DNA of 17,687 bases from positions 1-17,687 of the forward strand of contig JABHFC010000419.1 in assembly GCA_018676275.1 (NCBI GenBank), written 5' to 3'. The notes under the pieces were generated by a model that made no database searches, was not told the DNA's origin, and saw only the letters and a program-made list of their open reading frames with translations. Of the stretch, positions 1-6,253 are shown one piece after another. A program made the position numbers and the translations under genes. The first letter of the stretch is position 1; each line of letters starts with the position of its first letter. This stretch comes from Gammaproteobacteria bacterium. Lineage in GTDB: Bacteria; Pseudomonadota; Gammaproteobacteria; Eutrophobiales; Eutrophobiaceae.

Positions 1-151
1 AGTGTCCTATACCCCTATAGTGGAAGCACAAGGATACCGCAAGAAGGGGTAAATCTCAGTCCATAAGATTAGGGACAGAAACCGAACTAAGTTATTACCT
101 GCATAGTCTGAATATGCTATAAAACTCCGATATTGAGACTTTAACGAATAA
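1..151. other. Left-edge non-coding stretch, possibly with the tail of an upstream gene
   Basis: A plus-strand frame is open from base 2 and ends at a TAA at 50-52, giving a 16-residue tail (VSYTPIVEAQGYRKKG). It could be the C-terminus of a gene that begins outside the window, but it is too short to assign. The rest, to base 151, holds the presumed promoter and leader of the redoxin gene. A TAA at 149-151 lies in the redoxin frame directly before its ATG, so the redoxin cannot start further upstream. Confidence 0.3.
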
Positions 152-784
152 ATGATTAAGAAAACTTTCCTCATTCTGGCATGTGTGCTGCTCCTGGGCG
201 GCGGTACAGGCTATATATTCAAACAACAGCTTTGGGAGCTTGTCGTAACGGTTGCGTCTAAAGAAACCTTTATTGCAGCCGATACAGACGATTATGATCC
301 CGGGCTGGGCATTGGTGATACATTCCCGAATATCAAAGCGATGTATCAGGGCAAGGAAGTTTACGATGTCAGACCTTTTGCACAGCATAAAGGAATGATA
401 TTTATTGCCAATCGTTCGGCTGACTGGTGACCCTTCTGCATAGCGCAATTCGTGCAATTGCAGGAAAACATAAAAGCCTTTAAAGATGCTGGCATTGGCA
501 TTGTCGCGCTAACCTACGACAAACCGGAATTACAGCAGAAATTTATTCAACAACGCGGGATTGAATACCCCTTTTTGTCTGATATCGATGCCTCTACGAT
601 AAATGCACTGGATATTCTGGATAAGAATTATCAGCCGGGAGAACATCATTATGGTATTCCTCATCCTGGCATATTTATTCTGGACCATAATATGAAAATT
701 GTTGGTAAGATTTTCGTCAACAATTATGAAAAAAGAGTGAATGCGGAGGCGGTACTGGCCTATGCGAAAAAAGTTTTATATTAA
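152..784 (+). CDS. Membrane-anchored redoxin (AhpC/TSA, peroxiredoxin-like) selenoprotein with UxxC active site
   Basis: This is a thioredoxin-fold redoxin of 210 residues if the in-frame TGA at 428-430 is read as selenocysteine. The two halves (152-427 and 431-784) share one frame with no other interruption. Residues 5-24 are a hydrophobic N-terminal segment without a lipobox cysteine, so it is probably an inner-membrane anchor with the domain in the periplasm. The domain runs from about residue 50 (GDTFPNI) to the end. The active site reads RSADW-U93-P-F-C96. Relatives of the peroxiredoxin-like/Bcp-type redoxin family commonly have SADWCPxC here, so TGA replaces precisely the N-terminal, attacking cysteine. 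IGIVALTYDKPELQQKF and the later GIPHPGIFILD stretch are typical of the fold. The likely role is thiol or peroxide reduction. The next gene starts about 90 nt away and is unrelated. The alternative is a nonsense mutation in a Cys-type gene; the intact second half and the hairpin argue against it. Confidence 0.85.
431..463 (+). promoter_or_regulatory. Candidate bacterial SECIS element for UGA recoding
   Basis: Directly after the TGA at 428-430, GCAATT (445-450) pairs perfectly with AATTGC (456-461) around a five-base loop CGTGC (451-455). The loop begins 20 nt after the TGA and has G at its second position. Bacterial SECIS elements are known to need a short apical loop with an early G about 16-37 nt past the UGA. 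Two more pairs (436-437 with 462-463) can close the base across a seven-base bulge. A competing fold pairs 434-440 with 459-465 and 443-446 with 452-455. The hairpin lies within the coding sequence, as in bacteria generally. Confidence 0.65.
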
Positions 785-874
785 AGGAGTTAAATAAAAC
801 TTTCTGGCATTAGTATTACTCGGGTGCTTATAAGTCAGAACTGACTCCACTTACTCACGCAAGTAATCCCAACA

Positions 875-2044
875 ATGAAAAAACCAGCGGCAAGTATTTT
901 TAAAAAACTTCGACGTATCGCTCTTGATCGGCAAGGACTGTTAAAAACAGATAGCTTTGGCAGAGGGAAAAATGCCACGCTTCGTGCTATTGAGCATATC
1001 GCTTACGTGCAAATCGATACAATCTCTGTGGTCGAGCGTGCGCATCACCATGTGCTATGGTCGCGAGTGTCAAATTATCAATCAAAGTTTCTCGATCAAC
1101 TAGTAAAAGAACGCCGGTTATTTGAATACTGGTTTCATGCGGCGGCATGGTTGCCGATGCGCGATTACCGCTTTGCCTTGCCACGCATGAATTCGAAAGA
1201 TGGTGAACGCAACTGGTTTGAAAAATCTGACAAAAAATTGATCAGACATATTCTAAAACGGATCAGAGAAGAAGGTCCGCTACGCGCACGCGACTTTGAG
1301 GATACCCGAAAGGGGAAAAAGGAATGGTGGGACTGGAAACCGGCCAAACGTGCACTGGAACAATTGTTTATGGAAGGCGAGCTTATGGTAAGTCAGCGCG
1401 AAGGCTTCCAGAAGGTTTATGACTTGCGCGAGCATGTGTTACCGGACTGGGTGGATACGACTGAACCAACTTTGCCCGAGTATGCTGCTCATCTAATTGA
1501 TACCACCTTACGATCACATGGATTTGCCACGCAAAAATCGATGACCTATCTGCGCAAAGGAAAAGAACTGAGAGACACGATTACGGAGCAGTTAAACGCA
1601 CGTGTTGATGCGAAACAATTAGTAAAGCTGGAGCTGGGGAATAATTCTGTCATTTACGTCGATGCAGACATGTTCGAATCCAGAACCCCACGCAACAATA
1701 ACAGCGTACGAATATTGTCACCTTTTGATAATGTGATTATTCAACGTGAGCGAGGCCGTGATATTTTTGATTTTGATTATCAAATTGAATGTTATGTACC
1801 CGAAGCAAAACGCCAGTTTGGTTATTTTTGCTTACCTGTGCTGTATCGTGACGAACTGGTTGGACGTATTGATTGTAAAGCGCAGAGGAAGGAACAACAA
1901 CTCGAAGTCAAGTCTGTTCATATCGAGCGTTTAGTTGACAATGATTTCAATGCTGCGTTCCTGGAAGCCCTGAACTTGTTTACTGGTTTCAATGGCTGTG
2001 AGCAATTGAAATTACCAAATTCATTTAAACTGGATTCAGGATAA
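875..2044 (+). CDS. YcaQ-like winged-helix protein (COG3214, putative DNA glycosylase family)
   Basis: This 389-residue protein belongs to the YcaQ/AlkZ superfamily of winged-helix proteins, some of which are DNA glycosylases that unhook interstrand crosslinks or remove bulky alkylated bases. It has the expected length and hallmarks: the N-terminal helix-turn region with YVQIDTISVVERAHHHVLWSR (residues 44-64, split here as YVQIDTISVV then ERAHHHVLWSR), EYWFHAAAWLP near residue 90, and the C-terminal ILSPFDNVIIQRER and GYFCLPVLY...GRID segments. Catalytic-motif positions Q46-I47-D48 form a Gln-hydrophobic-Asp motif, which in my recollection marks the YcaQ-like branch, while AlkZ-like members have Gln-hydrophobic-Gln. 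The start has no strong Shine-Dalgarno, so an internal start is possible, although the N-terminus aligns sensibly. It appears monocistronic. Substrate is inferred from family only. Confidence 0.85.
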   Translation: MKKPAASIFKKLRRIALDRQGLLKTDSFGRGKNATLRAIEHIAYVQIDTISVVERAHHHVLWSRVSNYQSKFLDQLVKERRLFEYWFHAAAWLPMRDYRFALPRMNSKDGERNWFEKSDKKLIRHILKRIREEGPLRARDFEDTRKGKKEWWDWKPAKRALEQLFMEGELMVSQREGFQKVYDLREHVLPDWVDTTEPTLPEYAAHLIDTTLRSHGFATQKSMTYLRKGKELRDTITEQLNARVDAKQLVKLELGNNSVIYVDADMFESRTPRNNNSVRILSPFDNVIIQRERGRDIFDFDYQIECYVPEAKRQFGYFCLPVLYRDELVGRIDCKAQRKEQQLEVKSVHIERLVDNDFNAAFLEALNLFTGFNGCEQLKLPNSFKLDSG

Positions 2045-2118
2045 ATTATGCAGTAGATAAATTATTTCCACTAACTGATGTATCTTGTAATCCTGTTCAT
2101 TCAATTCATTTTTTCCAA

Positions 2119-2544
2119 CTAACTCCAACCAATCGGATCATAACCCTTGTCTCGCAGACACCTCTCCACAAAACGTCGATGCAAGTTGTTCGGCTCATCG
2201 CTGTCCAACAGTCCATACAACAGGGTAGCTGTACCACCGCCTGCCGCGCCTGCAGCAGCACCTTTACCGGGTCTGCCAAATAATGCGCCGGAAACTGCAC
2301 CGGTACCGGCTCCAATGGCCGTGCCCCTGGCAGTATCTTCCGCTACCTCCATTAGCCTGTCAGAATCAGCACCGCTGCTGTTGGCAAGAGCAATACAATC
2401 TCTCACATCGGCTTCAGCCACGCTTCTGCCGACGCTTTTATATTGTGCGTTGGGGTAGAGCACGGGGCGCTGAGATGCGCAGCTCTGCAACAATACGAAG
2501 CTGAACAGGAGCATGGCGGTTTTTGATAATCTAAGCTTATTCAT
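2119..2544 (-). CDS. Glycine-zipper outer-membrane lipoprotein
   Basis: This 141-residue protein has a lipoprotein signal peptide: a basic start, a hydrophobic core and LLQSC with Cys22 as the expected lipidation site. Gln at the -2 position of the lipobox is slightly unusual. Residues about 71-110 are rich in Gly and Ala with GxxxG spacing (GAGTGAVSGALFG, GAAAGAAGGG), a glycine-zipper membrane segment as in SlyB/OsmB-like or YMGG-family lipoproteins. A C-terminal segment with FVERCLRDKGYDPIGW follows; similar tails occur in small glycine-zipper lipoproteins of proteobacteria. No precise function can be assigned. It converges with the YcaQ-like gene, with about 74 nt between the two stops. 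Confidence 0.8.
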   Translation of the reverse strand: MNKLRLSKTAMLLFSFVLLQSCASQRPVLYPNAQYKSVGRSVAEADVRDCIALANSSGADSDRLMEVAEDTARGTAIGAGTGAVSGALFGRPGKGAAAGAAGGGTATLLYGLLDSDEPNNLHRRFVERCLRDKGYDPIGWS

Positions 2545-2724
2545 TGTTTTACCTTGTATAGTCAGGGATTCCTTAGACTTAACGCGGAAGACGGCATTTG
2601 GTTTACATAATATATAAGGTCAAATGGCATTTATTGCGGGGGTGGCCTTTTTTGCCGGTATTAAAACTTTTGTCATCAAGCTGTTCCAGCCCGGAACAAG
2701 GCCTAATGCAGCTTTTGTATCGGA
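2545..2724. other. Intergenic region with no supported gene
   Basis: This holds the upstream region of the glycine-zipper lipoprotein gene. A 48-codon plus-strand frame (ATG 2624 to TAA 2768) has an AAGG four bases before its ATG and a hydrophobic start (MAFIAGVAFFAGIKTF), but its second half runs antisense over the ABM-gene remnant and I do not recognise it. I leave it uncalled. Confidence 0.4.
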
Positions 2725-2864
2725 TCTAGTCCTTCAACCAAAAGCCGAATATTTTGCAGCTCAGGGGTAAGGCGATATAAGACATCGTTACAACAATCAA
2801 GGCTGTCGCTATGAATTCATTACCCAGATGATAAAAGTTTAGAAATTGATTAATGAACCCTGGC
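2725..2864 (-). pseudogene. Truncated remnant of an ABM-domain membrane protein gene (C-terminal end only)
   Basis: Read on the minus strand, this stretch encodes the last 45 residues of a paralogue of the intact gene at 4654-5184, starting at PGFINQFLNF and running in frame to a TAG stop. Over about 134 bp I count roughly 13 mismatches to the intact copy. Seven are synonymous. The replacements are GS to YH, V to I, S to G and S to D. There are no frameshifts, so the copy seems to have diverged while still under selection and to have lost its 5' part later. Similarity stops at base 2864, one base past the end of the tetR stop codon, so the N-terminal ABM domain is gone. It has no start codon of its own. 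Confidence 0.8.
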
Positions 2865-2865
2865 G

Positions 2866-3477
2866 TCAGTCACCATAAAGCAAACGAATATAGTTTCGGT
2901 ATTCCAGTAATTGTTTTACCAATATTTTAGGTTCATAAACTGCGCGAGATACAATAATACCTCCCTCGATAATTGTGGAAAGCATGTCTGCAAGATCCTG
3001 GCTATTGATTTCAAGTTTAGACTTGTACTTGCTATTAATCATTTCAATCTGTTCTTTAAACAGTTTTCTCCAGTCTTTCACACTGTCTGCGACAATAGCG
3101 CGTACCTCTTCGTTCACCTGGTGTGACTCGTAAGTAAAACTGGCAACAAGACAGCCAGGGTGCGAGCCCTCCATTTCATCCAGGGTTTCTGCCAGCAATT
3201 TAACAAATATCAACATTTGCTGTAGCGGATCGTCTGTAAGCTCTTCGGCACGTTTAAAGAGGCTGCTAAATAAAAATGCATCCCGTTCCCGGTAACGCTG
3301 CATCAAAGCGTAAGCCAATGCATTTTTTCCATCAAAGTGGTAAAAGAAACCTCCCTTTGTAATTCCTGCCTCCTTGATCAGAACATCGATAGATGTAGCG
3401 GCAAAACCGTTCTCCAGGATATGTCTTTCGGCTATATCCATCAGTTTATCCCTGGTAACTTCACCTTTACTCGGCAT
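2866..3477 (-). CDS. TetR/AcrR family transcriptional regulator
   Basis: This 203-residue repressor-type regulator has the usual TetR length. Residues 9-55 form the DNA-binding domain (RDKLMDIAERHILENGF, then the helix-turn-helix ATSIDVLIKEAGITKGGFFYHF, written here as ATSIDVLIKEAG and ITKGGFFYHF). The rest is the helical ligand and dimer domain; PGCLVASFTYE around residue 108 resembles the class whose regulatory domain is called TetR_C_6. It is divergent from the homocysteine methyltransferase gene with about 220 bp between the starts, and a near-perfect palindrome lies there, so autoregulation and control of the methyltransferase are likely. Its stop codon abuts the ABM remnant, so the 3' end marks a rearrangement junction. 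The ligand is unknown. Confidence 0.93.
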   Translation of the reverse strand: MPSKGEVTRDKLMDIAERHILENGFAATSIDVLIKEAGITKGGFFYHFDGKNALAYALMQRYRERDAFLFSSLFKRAEELTDDPLQQMLIFVKLLAETLDEMEGSHPGCLVASFTYESHQVNEEVRAIVADSVKDWRKLFKEQIEMINSKYKSKLEINSQDLADMLSTIIEGGIIVSRAVYEPKILVKQLLEYRNYIRLLYGD

Positions 3478-3527
3478 ATTTACTGTACTCCCGGTATAGT
3501 TTTTACTGCCTCAGGTATTAATATTTT

Positions 3528-3548
3528 CCACGTATGTAGCATACGCGG
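3528..3548. promoter_or_regulatory. Palindromic operator candidate for the TetR-family regulator
   Basis: CGTATG-TAG-CATACG (3531-3545) is a perfect inverted repeat with six-base arms and a three-base spacer. Flanking CC and GG extend the symmetry to 21 bp with one mismatched pair. The site lies about 50 bp upstream of the tetR start and about 150 bp upstream of the methyltransferase start, the usual position for a TetR-family operator controlling both genes. Binding is inferred. Confidence 0.6.
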
Positions 3549-3699
3549 AGTGTAATGCATTGTTTTAAAAATGATTATAAAGAAAATTCTAAAAAAGTAC
3601 TTTCAGTTCACTAGATGATTTTATCGCTAATACCTAAGCTAAACACTACAAAATTTACTGTATTTCAAACAATCATCACATTATCTGGAGTTTAAAAGT

Positions 3700-4644
3700 A
3701 TGGGTATTTATCAACAACAACTACCGCAATTAGCAGGTAAAAAATGTATTACCGACGCTGGCATGGAAACGGAATTTGTTTTTCAAAAGCAAATTGATCT
3801 GCCTGAATTTGCTGCTTATGATTTGCTGCGTAGTGAACAGGGCTATGGCATTCTTTTCGATTATTACAAGATCTACGCTGAGTTGGCGGTTCAGCACAAA
3901 TTGGGCCTGATTCTGGAAACGCCGACCTGGCGAGCTAATGCAGACTGGGGGAATAAAATTGGTGACTCAAAAGAGGCATTGCACAAGTTCAACATAGCTG
4001 CGGTAAAACTTATTGAGAAAGTTCGCGAAGAGTACGAAACAGAAAACTCTCCAATTGTTGTTAGCGGTAATATCGGACCACGTGGTGACGGTTACTCACC
4101 GGATAAGATGATGACAGTAGTTGAGGCTCAAAACTATCATTTGACGCAAATCCAGTCGTTCTCAACAGCCAATGTGGATCTGGTAACAGCTCTAACAATA
4201 AATTATATCGAAGAGGGTGTTGGAATTACTCTGGCCGCAAAACAATGTAACTTACCTGTGTGCATTTCTTTTACCGTGGAAACCGATGGTTTGTTGCCAA
4301 CAGGTGATACGCTGGAACAGGCTATTCAAAATATTGATAAGGTAACAGAGAACTACCCTGTCTATTACATGATTAATTGTTCTCATCCAACGCATTTTAA
4401 TCATTTATTTAAAAAGGATGAAGCGTGGACGAATCGAATAAAAGGTCTGCGTGCAAATGCGTCCTGTCTTAGTCATGCAGAATTGGATGAATCAGAATTT
4501 CTTGATGATGGTGATCCTGATGCATTTGGGAAAGAACTGAAGGATTTGCAAGATCGTTCATCTCATATCACGGTACTTGGTGGATGTTGCGGTACGGACC
4601 ACAGGCATATCGAACAAGTGTGTCTGAATATTACGAGCGATTGA
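3700..4644 (+). CDS. Homocysteine S-methyltransferase family protein
   Basis: This 314-residue TIM-barrel methyltransferase belongs to the pfam S-methyl_trans family (MmuM/BHMT-like), which transfers a methyl group from donors such as S-methylmethionine or betaine to homocysteine and, in some members, to selenohomocysteine or selenocysteine. The zinc ligands are in place: Cys227 in INCSHP, and Cys296-Cys297 in the GGCCGT motif near the C-terminus. The early TDAGMETEF and SGNIGPRGDGY segments are also typical. GGAG at 3687-3690 lies nine bases before the ATG. It diverges from the tetR gene and converges on the ABM gene with nine bases between stop codons. I see no MetJ-type box upstream, so control by the adjacent TetR protein is more likely. 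The methyl donor cannot be told from sequence. Confidence 0.92.
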   Translation: MGIYQQQLPQLAGKKCITDAGMETEFVFQKQIDLPEFAAYDLLRSEQGYGILFDYYKIYAELAVQHKLGLILETPTWRANADWGNKIGDSKEALHKFNIAAVKLIEKVREEYETENSPIVVSGNIGPRGDGYSPDKMMTVVEAQNYHLTQIQSFSTANVDLVTALTINYIEEGVGITLAAKQCNLPVCISFTVETDGLLPTGDTLEQAIQNIDKVTENYPVYYMINCSHPTHFNHLFKKDEAWTNRIKGLRANASCLSHAELDESEFLDDGDPDAFGKELKDLQDRSSHITVLGGCCGTDHRHIEQVCLNITSD

Positions 4645-4653
4645 TTTTCACAA

Positions 4654-5184
4654 TTAGCTCTTTAACCAGAAGCTGAATATTTTGCAGCTCAGGGGTAAGG
4701 CGACATAAGACATAGTTACAACAATCAAGGCTGTCGCGATGAATTCATTGCCGAGAGAACCAAAGTTTAGAAATTGATTAATGAATCCTGGCAGAAAATG
4801 TACCAGCGGCCAGATGGATAGAAAGGTGACCATGGTCATTTTATAACGGGGTGGGCCGCCGCCCTGTGAGAACCAGTGTTCGAGCCCGGTAAAAAAGGCA
4901 ATTTTGGGTTGACCGATAGTAAAGCTTTCAGCTTCTTCTAACAGTTTTTTCCTTGTATCAGAATCAATCCAGAGTTTGAGCAATTCTTCGGATGCAAATC
5001 TGAAAACAAGGACAAATTCATTATCATCCTGGGTAACAATACCCGGCTCGACAACCTGGGTGTCAAGATAGCCTTCAAACTGACTGCAGGCCTTTGTTAT
5101 GCGCGGCTGCCACTGGCGATACTGATCCAGATCACCTTCATTAACGCGATGATATATAACGGTTGTTACTTCATACTTACTCAT
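4654..5184 (-). CDS. Antibiotic biosynthesis monooxygenase (ABM) domain protein with C-terminal membrane segments
   Basis: This 176-residue protein has an N-terminal ferredoxin-like ABM domain (residues 1-100: YEVTTVIYHRVNEGD, FEGYLDTQVVEP, VLVFRFASEEL) followed by GGPPRYKM and two hydrophobic segments (about 114-136 and 145-168) ending in PLSCKIFSFWL. The arrangement matches the COG3224 family of membrane-associated ABM-like proteins, whose members lack an assigned reaction; ABM folds often bind heme, quinones or small aromatics. Its last 45 codons recur as a truncated copy at 2725-2864. It is divergent from the VOC gene, with about 98 bp between the starts, and converges on the methyltransferase gene. 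Confidence 0.85.
   Translation of the reverse strand: MSKYEVTTVIYHRVNEGDLDQYRQWQPRITKACSQFEGYLDTQVVEPGIVTQDDNEFVLVFRFASEELLKLWIDSDTRKKLLEEAESFTIGQPKIAFFTGLEHWFSQGGGPPRYKMTMVTFLSIWPLVHFLPGFINQFLNFGSLGNEFIATALIVVTMSYVALPLSCKIFSFWLKS
4659..4792 (-). repeat. Direct repeat, intact-gene copy (partner at 2731-2864)
   Basis: The 3' end of the ABM gene is repeated in the same orientation 1928 bp to the left with about 90% identity by eye. The pair brackets the tetR/methyltransferase block exactly: one copy starts one base past the tetR stop and the other sits just past the methyltransferase stop. Such direct repeats could support loss of the block by homologous recombination. Confidence 0.85.
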
Positions 5185-5282
5185 AATTGATAATTAACCT
5201 AAACTAGGAGATTGAAATGAATGGTACATGATCATCATTATAGTGTGACTTTAAACTCTTTCCACTTAACGGGAGTATGAGT

Positions 5283-5780
5283 ATGATTTTTAGTATTCAG
5301 AAGAAAAAATTAAATGTATTACTGGCAGCGATAACATTGATATTACTGGGACATAATTGTTATTCTGCTGAAAAAAGTGCTGATGCTACTCCTGCTACGA
5401 CGGGGATGATGACGTTTTTTTATTATGACAATCATGCAGAAGCTGTCGATTTTTATACGAACAAGCTGGGCTTTAAAGTTATTTTGAACGATGGGTGGAT
5501 CGTCATTGTTGAGGCAGCGCCTGGTAGTCGAATTGCACTGGCAGATCCAAGTGAGGGCTTTCTAAAACCTGTAAAAGACAAGGGTGCTCTTATTGCGATT
5601 GAAACTGAGGAACTTGAAGCCTGGTATGAAAAGCTTCAGAAGATTGAAGGCATCGAATTTATCTTCGGCTGGGAAGAAGGTGATTATGTTCAGCAATTTC
5701 GAATTTATGATCCGGGCGGCTATGTAGTCGAGTTTGTTCGCTGGCATCCGAAAACAAAAGAAAAATTTAAGAATCTTTAA
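5283..5780 (+). CDS. Exported VOC (glyoxalase/bleomycin-resistance-like) family protein
   Basis: This 165-residue protein has an N-terminal signal peptide (basic KKK, hydrophobic core, probable cleavage after CYSA near residue 29) and one VOC domain from about residue 43: TFFYYDNHAEAVDFYTNKLG, a central GSRIALADP strand and the C-terminal DPGGYVVEFVRW with the conserved metal-ligand-type Glu150. An in-frame ATG six bases upstream (5277) is only one base from the GGGAG at 5271-5275, while this start is seven bases from it, so I prefer 5283. Most VOC proteins are cytoplasmic, so export is notable. A GFA-family gene follows after 37 bp on the same strand, suggesting an operon. The substrate is unknown; glyoxalase activity is not shown. 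Confidence 0.88.
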   Translation: MIFSIQKKKLNVLLAAITLILLGHNCYSAEKSADATPATTGMMTFFYYDNHAEAVDFYTNKLGFKVILNDGWIVIVEAAPGSRIALADPSEGFLKPVKDKGALIAIETEELEAWYEKLQKIEGIEFIFGWEEGDYVQQFRIYDPGGYVVEFVRWHPKTKEKFKNL

Positions 5781-5817
5781 GGAAACTAGTCTCACAAAAA
5801 TAAGAGAGAGTGCTCAG

Positions 5818-6249
5818 ATGATAGGAAAATGCCTGTGTGGTGAAATTGAATTCGAAATCGAAGGTACGATACCAAATTTGTTTCAGTGTCATTGCTCCCT
5901 TTGTCGTAAACAAGGTGGAGTCGCCTCTAATGCAGGAACCATAGTTCACGAAAGCAAGTTCTCATGGAAATCAGGCGCTAATAAGGTTGCCTACTATAAG
6001 AAGGACACAGGGTTCAGTTCCAATTTTTGCTCTAGCTGTGGCAGCCCGGTTCCAAATCAATTGGGGGATACGAATAAAATCTGGATTCCGGCAGGTTTGC
6101 TGGAAGGCGATGAAGGTCAACAGATCGTTGCGCACATTTATACAAAATCAAAAGCTGGCTGGGATAACATTCCAGACTCAGGCCAGCATTTTGATGAAAT
6201 GCCGGATATAGAAACTTTTTACAATATGCTACAAAGACCAGAAAGGTAG
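5818..6249 (+). CDS. GFA family zinc protein (glutathione-dependent formaldehyde-activating-like)
   Basis: This 143-residue protein is of the GFA/Mss4-like fold. The zinc cysteines are all present: C5 and C7 in KCLCGEIEFE, C24, C26 and C29 in FQCHCSLCRK, and C71 and C74 in NFCSSCGSPV. The family is named after S-(hydroxymethyl)glutathione synthase, but most members have no proven reaction and generic small-molecule adduct handling is all that can be inferred. The reading frame is open further upstream into the VOC gene, but the conserved MIGKCLCGE start at 5818 with GAGAG ten bases before is the natural start. It probably shares a transcript with the exported VOC gene and converges on the transporter gene with four bases between stop codons. 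Confidence 0.9.
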   Translation: MIGKCLCGEIEFEIEGTIPNLFQCHCSLCRKQGGVASNAGTIVHESKFSWKSGANKVAYYKKDTGFSSNFCSSCGSPVPNQLGDTNKIWIPAGLLEGDEGQQIVAHIYTKSKAGWDNIPDSGQHFDEMPDIETFYNMLQRPER

Positions 6250-6253
6250 TTTC

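Noticed and set aside
152..430. Two separate short genes or a nonsense pseudogene in place of one redoxin
   Set aside because: Both parts are in one frame, together form a full redoxin domain, and the TGA stands at the active-site cysteine with a suitable hairpin after it.
2147..2458. 103-codon plus-strand frame opposite the glycine-zipper lipoprotein
   Set aside because: Its Ala/Pro-rich product is the antisense image of the Gly/Ala-rich lipoprotein, which has a signal peptide and lipobox.
2624..2770. 48-codon hydrophobic plus-strand frame
   Set aside because: No family recognised and its second half is antisense to the ABM remnant, which explains the open frame.
2725..4792. Insertion sequence or transposon as cause of the direct repeats
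   Set aside because: The repeats are coding 3' ends of a known gene type, there is no transposase and no terminal inverted repeats were seen.
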